Shown here: positions 1-6,265 of the stretch, in pieces
How positions within the stretch are numbered: the stretch's first letter is position 1
How the letters are laid out: every line of letters begins with the position of its first letter
Source: Gemmatimonadota bacterium
Lineage (GTDB): Bacteria > Gemmatimonadota > Gemmatimonadetes > Gemmatimonadales > GWC2-71-9
Length of the DNA: 7,599 nt
Direction of reading: 5' to 3'
Assembly (NCBI GenBank): GCA_003221825.1
Contig: QHUE01000284.1
Coordinates: forward strand, 1-7,599
Translations under genes and position numbers: made by a program
Notes under the pieces: generated by a model
Told to the model about the DNA's origin: nothing
Databases searched by the model: none
The model's input: the letters and a program-made list of their open reading frames with translations, nothing else

Positions 1-1567
1 TCACCCGGCACACGGTGCCGACGTACTGCGGCCGGTCCGAGACGTCGTACACGGTGATGTCCTCGCGCAGCGGCGACAGCAGCACGCGATAGGTCTCGAT
101 CAAATAGTCCGGCAAGTCGTGCCGCCAGGCGAGACGGCGCACACCGGTGCGCACGTCGATGATCGACAGCTCCACACCGCCCGCGTTCGCCACGACGATC
201 GAGTCGCCGTAATGGCCGAGCGTATCGCGCGGCCAGAGCGCGATACCCCACGGCACTGGCCCCGCCGTCGGAATGCCGGCGGCGACGAACGACGTGTTGG
301 CCACCTGGAAAATCTCGACGCGGCCGAGCGCCGGGTTCGTAAGATAGAGGCTCGAGTCGTTGCCGTTGAAGATCGCGTCGGCGATCCGGCCGCCGAACGG
401 CAGTGAGCGGGTGATGCCGGCGACCACGATCACCGTGTCGATCAGCCCCTGCGGGGAGAGCTGCGGCCGGTACGTCGTGGCGGCGGTCTTGCTGGCCCGG
501 ATCGGCGCGCTCGGAATCAGCGTCGTGCTGTTCGTGAAGGAGCAGTTGCGCGCGACCGCCCCATCGCAGGCGTAGCCCGTCACGACGATCGTATGCGGCA
601 GCGGCGACAGCCCCTGCAGGCCGAGGCTGAAATTCCGCGTCACGTCGGTGAGGTTGCCGGCGGCGACATTCACGGTATCGAACTTCATCTGTACGCCGCC
701 CGTGTCCACTTTGAATCCGATCCAGGAGATCGCGCTCGGATCCTGCGCACGCACGTGGATGGTGTCGTCCACCTCCACACGCGAGGCGATCCGATGCGCC
801 ACGATCGGCGGCGTCACGTCGGTGGCGACCGACTGAATCGTGACGGTCACGACGCTTGAGAATCCGCGACGCCCCGCCGAGTCTTCCGCGAATCCCTGGA
901 CGTTGAACGTCCCGCTCGAGGGCACGACCACCAGCGTATCCACGTACTCCACCGAGTCCGCCAGCGGCGCGCCGAACGCGATCGAGTCCCTGGGCGGCGC
1001 CGTCGGATTGGTCACGCTCGTCGCCGGCGAGACGAGGTACCCGATCTTTGCGATGCCGCCTGTCTGGACGGCGATGACGTCGACCGGAATGCCCTTGCCG
1101 GTGGACCCGAGCGCGCCGGGCGATGGCAACACCAAGATCACGCGCAGCGCCTGCACGTTCGAGAGGAAGATCGTGATCGTGTCTTCGGCGAAGTTGCCGT
1201 TACCGTCGGTGGCTCGGCCGACGATCGTGATCAGGCCGCCGGCGCCGGAGCTCGACGAAAAGGTCAGGGTCCGCCCGACGCTGTAGTTCTTGACAGTCGT
1301 ATTGAAGTTCGTGTCCAGCGTGCTGATCAACCCGCCGCTGAACGTGAGATCGACGCTCTTCAGACCCAGGTTATCGATGGCCTGCACGCCGAAGCGGAGC
1401 CCGCCGGCGATGTCCTGCGTATCGCCCGCGGTGTTCGTGAGCGTGATGACCGGGGGCGTGATATCGGGCTGAACGCCACCAATGCGCCGCGACGTCTCGC
1501 ACGCGTAGATGCCGAGTGCGAGCGACGCGATGCTCAACAGTGCGGTGCCGCGACTGACCAGCCGCAT
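1..1567 (-). CDS. Probable lipoprotein with Ig-like repeats and a beta-propeller-like region (3' end outside window)
   Basis: The minus strand is open from ATG 1567 to the left edge, 522 codons without a stop. The ATG has GAGGG five bases upstream and lies 31 nt after the pilQ stop, so the gene is probably the last or a later gene of the pil operon. Residues 1-23 look like a lipoprotein signal: R2 and R6, a hydrophobic core, then GIYAC with Cys23; Tyr at -2 is unusual for a lipobox. DITPPVI at 35-41 and DVTPPIV at 250-256 mark the beginnings of Ig-like/bacterial surface domains, with further beta-rich, Ser/Thr/Gly-rich units between and after. From about 400 onward SSLYLTNPALGRVEIFQV and DSIVVANAGGVELSIIDVRTG resemble blades of an NHL/YVTN-type beta-propeller. 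I do not recognise the protein as a named family. A surface role connected with the pilus or secretin is an inference from position only. Confidence 0.8.
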   Translation of the reverse strand, partial: MRLVSRGTALLSIASLALGIYACETSRRIGGVQPDITPPVITLTNTAGDTQDIAGGLRFGVQAIDNLGLKSVDLTFSGGLISTLDTNFNTTVKNYSVGRTLTFSSSSGAGGLITIVGRATDGNGNFAEDTITIFLSNVQALRVILVLPSPGALGSTGKGIPVDVIAVQTGGIAKIGYLVSPATSVTNPTAPPRDSIAFGAPLADSVEYVDTLVVVPSSGTFNVQGFAEDSAGRRGFSSVVTVTIQSVATDVTPPIVAHRIASRVEVDDTIHVRAQDPSAISWIGFKVDTGGVQMKFDTVNVAAGNLTDVTRNFSLGLQGLSPLPHTIVVTGYACDGAVARNCSFTNSTTLIPSAPIRASKTAATTYRPQLSPQGLIDTVIVVAGITRSLPFGGRIADAIFNGNDSSLYLTNPALGRVEIFQVANTSFVAAGIPTAGPVPWGIALWPRDTLGHYGDSIVVANAGGVELSIIDVRTGVRRLAWRHDLPDYLIETYRVLLSPLREDITVYDVSDRPQYVGTVCRV

Positions 1568-1598
1568 ATCTACCCTCTCCGCTATCGGCCCGCGGGAC

Positions 1599-3263
1599 TT
1601 ACTGCCCGCTGGGCGCGACCAGATCGTCGATGATGTGTGGCGTAATCAGAATGAGCAGATCACGCCGATTCTCCTGTTGCGACGTGAAGCCGAACAGCTT
1701 GCCCAGAATCGGCAGATCTACAAGAAACGGAATTCCGGACTTCGTTACCGTGACCTCGGTCACCGTAAGTCCGCCAATTACAGCCGTTTCGCCGTCGCTG
1801 ACCAGGATCTGATTGTCCGCCTGTTGCGTCTGGAACGTGAATCCGACGTCTACCGCCGCCGGCCGGATGTTGGAGCGCTCGGCGTGCACTTCCATCAGGA
1901 TCTGACGGGTTCCCGTCACATGCGGCGTGACGCGCAGGTTGATGCCGGTCTGCTGGAACGACACCGTGGCGCGAGGAACCGCTTGACCGGTCCCACCGCC
2001 CGTGTTCACGGCGCTCACATCGATGACGCGGATTGGCACGCGGTCACCGACGAGGATCTCGGCCTGCCGGTTGTCGAGCGTGGTGATCGTCGGCTCGGCC
2101 TGGATGTCGGCCAGCTCGACGCGTTGCAGCGCCTGCACGAACGCCGTCAGATCGAAGTTGCCGATGGCGGTCGAGAAGATGAGATCGAGCGCCGGGTTGA
2201 TTACCTCCTGGCTGGCGTTGCCGAGCGCGGACAGCGAGTTGCCGCCGAGGGAGACGATGTTCTCGGTCGGCAAGAAGTTCTTGGTCGGCACCAACGCGTC
2301 AGGCACACCGTCGAGGTCCGTGTCCACGGGCTGCGCGCTCCGTGGGTCGGGACGCTGCACCAGCTTGTTGAAGAACTGCGTCGTCGAGCCGAGGTCGTAT
2401 TTCACCCCGAGCTCCTCGACGTCGGTGCGATCGACGAAAATGATCTTCGCCTGGATCGAGACCTGCGGCGTGCGTTGGTCCAGACCCTTCACGAACTCCA
2501 CGACCTCGTCGATGCGCGACGTGACTTCCGTAATGACCAGCGAGTTGCTCGTCGAGTCCGCCACTGCGTTGCCGCGCTTGCTGAGAATCGAGACCACCGA
2601 CGGCACGAGCGACGTCGCCTTCGCATAGTTGACGCGCACCAGTCGGGTCGTGATCGGCACGGTCGAGTCGGCACGCGCCAGCTCGATCTGGCTGACGACG
2701 TTGAGGATCCCTCCGGGCAGCGTTTTCACCGCCAGGCCCTGGGACTCGAGCACGGCGTACATCGCCAGATCCCACGGCTGGTTCTTGACCTCGGCGGTGA
2801 CGTTGCCTTTGATGTCCTTGCCGAGGATGATGGTGCGGCCGCTGAACGCCGCGAAGCCCGCGACCACGTCCTCGATGCTGGCGTTGTCCCACTGCACGGT
2901 GATGCGCGCCGCCTGCGACTGCGCCGCTTCGGCGCGGTGCGCCGCCAGATAATCCTCGATCGACATCGGCTGGCTGAGCGTCGGCGTCGTCACCCGGGCG
3001 GCGGCCTCACCCCCTGACCCCCTCTCCGCGGCGCGGCGAGGGGGAACGGGCGTGGGTGTCGCCACCGCGACCGTGTTGCTCGACCACGCCGCGAACGCGG
3101 TGCGGTCGCTGCCGATGCGCACGCGCACCTGGCCGGCCGCACGGTCGACCTGGTAGTCCTTGAGCGCATCGAGATCGATCACGACGCGCACGACGTCGGG
3201 CTTGAACTGCGCGTAGCGCACGTTGCGCACGCCGCCGCGGTTCTGGCCGTCGTACAGCGCCAC
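1599..3263 (-). CDS. pilQ: PilQ, outer-membrane secretin of the type IV pilus; 5' end lost or frameshifted
   Basis: PilQ forms the outer-membrane channel for the pilus. Counting from the first ordinary in-frame start (GTG 3263, 554 residues), there is the second half of an AMIN domain (about 1-50, with VVRVVIDL), a Pro/Ala/Gly-rich linker (about 62-98), an STN/N0 domain (120-192, WDNASIEDVVAGFAAFSG), an N1 secretin_N domain (205-262), and the secretin domain (380-550) with QAEPTITTLDNRQAEILVG, VPI and the hallmark SGIPFLVDLPILGKLF at 509-524. The frame is open to 3347 and upstream of the GTG reads GQAVVQDFTLSNPARLVIDLQ, clear AMIN sequence without a start codon. No signal peptide exists in any frame, though a secretin needs one. 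The gene is therefore 5'-defective in this sequence, by true deletion or assembly error. The TAA stop is 31 nt before the next gene. Confidence 0.93.
   Translation of the reverse strand: MALYDGQNRGGVRNVRYAQFKPDVVRVVIDLDALKDYQVDRAAGQVRVRIGSDRTAFAAWSSNTVAVATPTPVPPRRAAERGSGGEAAARVTTPTLSQPMSIEDYLAAHRAEAAQSQAARITVQWDNASIEDVVAGFAAFSGRTIILGKDIKGNVTAEVKNQPWDLAMYAVLESQGLAVKTLPGGILNVVSQIELARADSTVPITTRLVRVNYAKATSLVPSVVSILSKRGNAVADSTSNSLVITEVTSRIDEVVEFVKGLDQRTPQVSIQAKIIFVDRTDVEELGVKYDLGSTTQFFNKLVQRPDPRSAQPVDTDLDGVPDALVPTKNFLPTENIVSLGGNSLSALGNASQEVINPALDLIFSTAIGNFDLTAFVQALQRVELADIQAEPTITTLDNRQAEILVGDRVPIRVIDVSAVNTGGGTGQAVPRATVSFQQTGINLRVTPHVTGTRQILMEVHAERSNIRPAAVDVGFTFQTQQADNQILVSDGETAVIGGLTVTEVTVTKSGIPFLVDLPILGKLFGFTSQQENRRDLLILITPHIIDDLVAPSGQ
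3006..3047 (-). repeat. REP-like palindromic element inside the pilQ coding sequence
   Basis: CCCCCTCTCCGC (3018-3029) and GCGGCGAGGGGG (3033-3044) form a hairpin of 12-bp arms with one mismatch and a three-base loop. It is flanked by CTCACCCCCTGA (3006-3017) on one side and AAC on the other. The pattern 'CTCACCCCCTGACCCCCTCTCC ... GAGGGGGAAC' resembles a dispersed palindromic repeat that I know from many GC-rich bacterial genomes, usually between genes. Here it lies in the linker between the AMIN and N0 domains of PilQ (about residues 73-86) and is read through without a stop, encoding PPRRAAERGSGGE. Confidence 0.65.
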
Positions 3264-3347
3264 CGGCGCCGTGAGGCGCGTCCCCTGCAGGTCGATGACG
3301 AGCCGCGCGGGATTGGACAGCGTGAAGTCCTGAACGACCGCTTGCCC
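3264..3347 (-). pseudogene. Orphaned AMIN-coding stretch of pilQ between the pilP stop and the first usable start
   Basis: These 28 codons are in the PilQ frame, directly after the TGA at 3348-3350, and encode VVQDFTLSNPARLVIDLQG, matching the 'RLVIDL' strand of AMIN peptidoglycan-binding domains. They contain no ATG, GTG or TTG. They are part of the real pilQ reading frame but cannot be translated from a normal start as the sequence stands. Confidence 0.7.
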
Positions 3348-3764
3348 TCATGGCGTCTCCTCCTGCTTGGCGAGCGACAGCGTCTCCTGCCGCTCGAAAC
3401 CGAATTCCTGCACGGTGAATACGACCTCACGGGGCCGGATCTGCGTCACCTTCAAGCGCCCGACGATGTCGCCCGTTTTCACGCGGTAGATGCGGCGATT
3501 GGTGATGTCGCGCAGTACCGCCACACTGCGCGAGGCGAAGCGGCCGTCGTACACGACGGTCGTGAGCTTCAGGTCCGAGATCAGCGGCCGCACGTCGCCG
3601 GACTTGAGCAGCGACATGAACGGGTCGCGACCGCCGCCTTCGTACGCGAAGACCTCGCGGATCAGCGACTGCGCCGGCACGGCGACGGCGGTGTCCCGCC
3701 GCTGCTGCGCGGCCACCGGCCCCGTTACTGCAACCAACGCAAGCGCGACGCTAGCTGCGCGCAC
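3348..3764 (-). CDS. pilP: PilP, periplasmic link between PilN/PilO and the PilQ secretin
   Basis: PilP connects the inner-membrane PilN/PilO pair to the N0 domain of PilQ. The product (138 residues) starts at GTG 3764 with GGAG six bases upstream. It has a clear Sec-type signal sequence, RAASVALALVAVTGPVAAQQ at residues 2-21, with likely cleavage after VAA or AQ. There is no Cys after it, so unlike the Pseudomonas and Neisseria proteins it does not look like a lipoprotein. Family hallmarks follow: FAYEGGGRDPF at 39-49 and a small beta domain with IYRVKTGDIVGRL and VTQIRPREVVF strands. The protein is shorter than most PilP, mainly from a short N-terminal linker. The TGA stop overlaps an ATG (3351) with a perfect Shine-Dalgarno, but that ATG is not in the frame of the PilQ sequence downstream; the PilP frame itself continues into PilQ after the TGA. 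Confidence 0.92.
   Translation of the reverse strand: MRAASVALALVAVTGPVAAQQRRDTAVAVPAQSLIREVFAYEGGGRDPFMSLLKSGDVRPLISDLKLTTVVYDGRFASRSVAVLRDITNRRIYRVKTGDIVGRLKVTQIRPREVVFTVQEFGFERQETLSLAKQEETP
3357..3364 (-). promoter_or_regulatory. Near-perfect ribosome binding site for a pilQ start at ATG 3351 that is out of frame
   Basis: AGGAGGAG lies five bases before the ATG at 3351-3349, the best Shine-Dalgarno in the window, and forms an ATGA overlap with the pilP stop. This marks where pilQ should begin. The frame it opens reads 114 residues without any family similarity I recognise and ends at 3007, while the PilQ sequence lies in the frame shifted by +1. The site is therefore the key evidence that something is missing or altered just after it. 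Confidence 0.75.
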
Positions 3765-4377
3765 GAGGGGCTCCGGGCTTGGGTGCGGGCGCCGGCAGAG
3801 ACGATTTCACGAAGGTGCGAATCGAGAACTCGGCCAAGAGCAGCGCGCCCGCCGTGTCGCCGAGCAGCTTCTGCACCGCCGGCGTGGCGGACGACAGAAT
3901 GACGTCCTGCGGCACGACGATGCGCGGCAGCGACGCGACATCGGCGAGATACTCGCCGATCTGGTCGTAATGGCCGTACACCTCGAGCCGGTAGCGATAG
4001 GTGTCGAACGGCGAGCCGGGCTCGGGAGTGAGCGGCTGAATCTTGCCGAGCGTGATGCCGCGGACTTTGGCTTTGGTCGAGATGTCGTCGATCAGCGTCG
4101 GGACTTCGTTGCGCTCGGGCACCAGGCGCCGCATCAGCTCGAGCGAGCCCTGGTACTCTTCCACACGGCGGCGCAGATCCTCGATGCTGCCGCTCGCGAG
4201 ATCGGCCTTGGCGGCGGCGACGATCTTCTCGAGGCTGTCGGACTCCTGGTTCGCCGCCGTCACGCGCGTGATGTCGGGCGTGTGCAGCTTCGTCCAGAAG
4301 AAATAGCCGCCCGCTCCAGCGACGAGGACGAGCAGCGCCATGATCTGGCTGCGCTGGTCGGTCGGTAAAATTGCCAT
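3751..4377 (-). CDS. pilO: PilO, inner-membrane alignment protein and partner of PilN
   Basis: PilO forms a heterodimer with PilN in the inner membrane and contacts PilP. The 208-residue product has a short cytoplasmic N-terminus, a transmembrane helix at about 12-28 (IMALLVLVAGAGGYFFW), a coiled coil at about 43-85, and a ferredoxin-like domain. Family-typical segments are LVPERNEVPTLIDDIS (85-100), a YRLEVYGHYDQIGEYLADVA segment and SLPRIV (149-154). The C-terminus is a Pro/Ala-rich basic tail (PAPAPKPGAPRARS), perhaps disordered. The ATG follows the pilN stop by four bases, with GTGAGG as ribosome binding site inside the end of pilN. Its stop overlaps the pilP GTG start by 14 bases, so the tail codons of pilO also carry the pilP start region. 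Confidence 0.95.
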   Translation of the reverse strand: MAILPTDQRSQIMALLVLVAGAGGYFFWTKLHTPDITRVTAANQESDSLEKIVAAAKADLASGSIEDLRRRVEEYQGSLELMRRLVPERNEVPTLIDDISTKAKVRGITLGKIQPLTPEPGSPFDTYRYRLEVYGHYDQIGEYLADVASLPRIVVPQDVILSSATPAVQKLLGDTAGALLLAEFSIRTFVKSSLPAPAPKPGAPRARS

Positions 4378-4381
4378 ATGG

Positions 4382-5098
4382 CTACCTCACCGATTGCACG
4401 AGCGGGACCGTGCGGATGTAGACCGAATCCGCAATGCGATAGCTGATCGTCACGTTGAACTCCGTGACCGGACGGTCCGCCTCGATCACGGTTTGCGAGC
4501 TGGCCGGCGTCACGTCGGTGAACCACGGCGACGCGGCGAGCTGTCGCAGAAACGTCGTATAGGCCTGGATATCCACCGTGCGCCCTCTGATGGAGACGCG
4601 GACCGACGGAGCACCGGTCGAATCCCGCTCGACGGTGACCGGGCCGTTCGCTGCCGCCGCCCCCTGTCCCGGCGCGACGAGCGTCGACACCGACTGGATG
4701 CTGGTGATCCAGGTGTAGGGCGGCAGCGCCTTCGTCGCCTGATCGAGGACGTGCGGCCAGATGTAGCGGTCGGCGTCGATACCTTTAATCACATTGATCT
4801 CGTAGAGCAGCGAATCGCGAACCTTCTCGGCCTGGCGCTTCTGCGCTATCACGATGTCGTAGCGCCGCTTCTCGGTGCGCACATTCTCGAGTCGCGTCTC
4901 GGCCGCGGCGAGCCGGGCGCGGTCGGTGATGAACAACAGCGCGCCGCCGCCCCCTACCACCACCCAGGCGCCAATCGCGCCGATCAGCCACGGATCCTTG
5001 ACCTGCGCGATGAGGCCCTTGAAGTCCGGCATCGAGATCTTCATGCCGGCTCCCGGGGCCTTCTTCTTCTTTCCTGGGAGTAGGTTTATCTCAATCAT
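4382..5098 (-). CDS. pilN: PilN, inner-membrane alignment protein of the type IV pilus
   Basis: PilN is a bitopic inner-membrane protein: its cytoplasmic tail binds PilM, and its periplasmic part pairs with PilO. The diagnostic tail IEINLLPGKKKK is at residues 2-13, with the INLLP motif at 4-8. A basic, proline-containing cytoplasmic stretch follows, then one transmembrane helix at about 37-58 (WLIGAIGAWVVVGGGGALLF), a charged coiled coil at about 60-105 and a ferredoxin-like periplasmic domain to about 225. At 238 residues it is longer than many PilN proteins; the extra length includes an Ala/Gly-rich loop at about 143-155. The ATG overlaps the pilM stop and is preceded by GAGG. Its last codons carry the GAGG ribosome binding site of pilO, four bases after the pilN stop. 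Confidence 0.95.
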   Translation of the reverse strand: MIEINLLPGKKKKAPGAGMKISMPDFKGLIAQVKDPWLIGAIGAWVVVGGGGALLFITDRARLAAAETRLENVRTEKRRYDIVIAQKRQAEKVRDSLLYEINVIKGIDADRYIWPHVLDQATKALPPYTWITSIQSVSTLVAPGQGAAAANGPVTVERDSTGAPSVRVSIRGRTVDIQAYTTFLRQLAASPWFTDVTPASSQTVIEADRPVTEFNVTISYRIADSVYIRTVPLVQSVR

Positions 5099-6147
5099 GA
5101 GGCGCGCCTCAGCGCCAAGCCGACCGCCAACATGAGCAGGGGCGCGACCTCGTCCACCGGGACCGCCTCGAACACATCATCCTTCACGCGCAGCCGCTGC
5201 ACCGGATTCGCCAGCTCGATGGGGACCCTGAGCCGCGCGCCGAGCACGTCGTTCAGGCCCGGGATGCGCGCGCCGCCGCCCGTCGTGTAGACGCGCGACA
5301 GCCCACCGGCCGAGCGCGACGCCGTCGCGAGGAACGCGGCGGCGCGCTCCACGCCGACCGAGATTTCCTCGCCGCGCGCGCTGACGTAGCCGGCCAGGTC
5401 GCCATGTTGCGACTGTCCCTGAATGACCCGTTCCGCTTCCTCGCTCGCGAGCCCTTTTTCGCGTTGCAAGTCTTCGCGGAAGCGCCGCGTGCCCACGGAG
5501 AGATCCCGGGTCAGCACCGGGACGCCGTCCTCGAGGATGTTTACGTTGGTGACTTCGTGCCCAATGTTGACGAGCCCCACGACGCCTTGCATGGCGTCGG
5601 GGTGGTTCAGCTCGAAGGCGTTGTGGATCGCGAAGGCATCGACGTCAATCACCGAAGGATCGAGTCCCGCTTCGCTGAGCAGCGCGACGCGACTCTCGAC
5701 GAGCTCGCGTTTCGCCGCCACCAGGAGGACGTTCATCTGGAGGCCCTCGGCCTCCGGATCGAGGATCTGGAAATCGAGCTCCACGTTGGCCATATCGAAC
5801 GGCACGTGCTGCTCGGCTTCCCAACGGATCACCTCGCGGGCGTCCGCCTCTTTCATGCGGTCCATCTGGATTTTTTTGACGATGACGTCGCGGCCGCCGA
5901 CGGCGGTCACGACCGATTTGCGCTTCACCCCTGCGGCCTCGAACAGACCCCGAATAGCCTCCGAAACCAGGCCGGGGTCCATGACTTCACCCTCGACGAT
6001 GGCATCGGCGGCGACTTCGGTTGTCGCGACTTTCGTCAGCTCGGCTTCGCTGCCCCCGTGGTCGACGACCACGAGTTTGATGATGCCGGAGCCAATATCC
6101 AGGCCGACCGAGGTTTTTTTGCCGCCAAATAACCCAAAAAGGGCCAT
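5095..6147 (-). CDS. pilM: PilM, actin-like ATPase-fold protein of the type IV pilus alignment complex
   Basis: PilM is a cytoplasmic FtsA/actin-fold protein that binds nucleotide and the N-terminal tail of PilN, coupling the cytoplasmic motors to the periplasmic PilN/O/P complex. The N-terminus MALFGLFGGKK is typical. The phosphate-1 motif VGLDIGSG is at residues 14-21, a second phosphate-type motif VNIGHEVTNVNILEDG near 193-208, and the adenosine motif TTGGGARIPGL at 288-298. The length of 350 residues is normal for the family. I prefer the ATG at 6147, preceded by AAAGGTG, over the in-frame TTG at 6171, which would add eight residues. It is the first gene after the promoter at 6191-6219. 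Its TGA stop overlaps the pilN ATG by four bases (ATGA), indicating translational coupling. The assignment is firm from motifs and from the M-N-O-P-Q order. Confidence 0.96.
   Translation of the reverse strand: MALFGLFGGKKTSVGLDIGSGIIKLVVVDHGGSEAELTKVATTEVAADAIVEGEVMDPGLVSEAIRGLFEAAGVKRKSVVTAVGGRDVIVKKIQMDRMKEADAREVIRWEAEQHVPFDMANVELDFQILDPEAEGLQMNVLLVAAKRELVESRVALLSEAGLDPSVIDVDAFAIHNAFELNHPDAMQGVVGLVNIGHEVTNVNILEDGVPVLTRDLSVGTRRFREDLQREKGLASEEAERVIQGQSQHGDLAGYVSARGEEISVGVERAAAFLATASRSAGGLSRVYTTGGGARIPGLNDVLGARLRVPIELANPVQRLRVKDDVFEAVPVDEVAPLLMLAVGLALRRAS
5098..5111 (-). promoter_or_regulatory. Perfect 14-bp palindrome over the pilN start and Shine-Dalgarno
   Basis: TGAGGCGCGCCTCA is self-complementary over all 14 bases. 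On the mRNA it contains the GAGG ribosome binding site of pilN, eight bases before the ATG, and the A of that ATG. As a local structure or intermolecular duplex it would hide the pilN start until ribosomes finishing pilM open it. It also encodes the last codons of pilM (R-R-A-S), so it could be partly a codon-use coincidence. Confidence 0.45.
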
Positions 6148-6172
6148 GTGCACCTTTTGGCGTAGAGACAAG

Positions 6173-6209
6173 AAGGGGCGAGGGCAAACTACAATAGGCC
6201 CCGCCCCTT
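6173..6209 (-). promoter_or_regulatory. Inverted repeat straddling the pilM -10 box (possible operator or leader hairpin)
   Basis: AAGGGGCG (6173-6180) is matched by CGCCCCTT (6202-6209), and inside this GGGC (6182-6185) is matched by GCCC (6198-6201) with one unpaired A at 6181. The 12 enclosed bases (6186-6197) contain the -10 box. One arm is the promoter spacer and the other lies at or just after the expected start of transcription. This geometry suits a repressor or activator site on DNA; only one arm would be in the RNA, so it is unlikely to act as an RNA hairpin on transcripts from this promoter. Confidence 0.4.
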
Positions 6210-6219
6210 ATCCTGTCAA
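6191..6219 (-). promoter_or_regulatory. Sigma70-type promoter for pilMNOPQ
   Basis: On the minus strand the -35 box is TTGACA (6219-6214, a full consensus match), followed by a 17-nt spacer and the -10 box TATTGT (6196-6191, four of six consensus bases). Transcription would start near 6184, about 37 nt before the pilM ATG at 6147. No gene lies between it and pilM, so it is the natural promoter of the pilM operon. Its spacer is GC-rich and forms one arm of an inverted repeat described separately. Confidence 0.7.
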
Positions 6220-6239
6220 GCCTCGAACCTACTTGAGGC
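6220..6239 (-). terminator. Possible weak terminator hairpin between the minor-pilin genes and the pilM promoter
   Basis: GCCTC (6220-6224) pairs with GAGGC (6235-6239); after a bulged G (6225), AA pairs with TT, closing a five-base loop. On the minus strand it is followed by only two T residues, which are the first bases of the -35 box TTGACA. The position, between the end of one gene set and the start of the next promoter, suits a terminator, but the missing U-tract makes this tentative. Confidence 0.3.
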
Positions 6240-6265
6240 CGAAGCAACAACTGGTTTGCCTGCCG

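Noticed and set aside
1568..1616. GC-rich short inverted repeats after pilQ as a terminator
   Set aside because: The GCCCGC/GCGGGC-type matches are short, overlap the end of pilQ and have no U-tract; the next gene begins 31 nt later with its own ribosome binding site, which points to co-transcription.
1509..3017. A 502-codon open frame on the plus strand opposite pilQ
   Set aside because: It is rich in Arg, His and Asp without hydrophobic core patterns, lies exactly antisense to the well supported PilQ frame, and has no family likeness. It is a GC-rich shadow frame. The same holds for the plus-strand frames opposite pilM, pilN, pilO and the lipoprotein.
3348..3350. Stop-codon readthrough giving a PilP-PilQ fusion, since both share one frame across the TGA
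   Set aside because: Sharing a frame has a one-in-three chance. TGA also ends pilM normally, and a fusion would place AMIN and secretin behind PilP without precedent that I know. The missing signal peptide region explains the situation better.
3007..3351. A 114-codon minus-strand frame starting at the ATG with the perfect Shine-Dalgarno
   Set aside because: The start signal is excellent, but the product is low-complexity Arg/Gly/Ala sequence out of frame with the AMIN domain that overlaps it. I treat it as the result of the pilQ 5' lesion and not as a gene.
5101..5110. The palindrome at the pilM/pilN junction as a restriction or plasmid-type site
   Set aside because: It contains an 8-base restriction recognition sequence, but this occurs naturally in GC-rich DNA and codes for the end of pilM; nothing indicates cloning.
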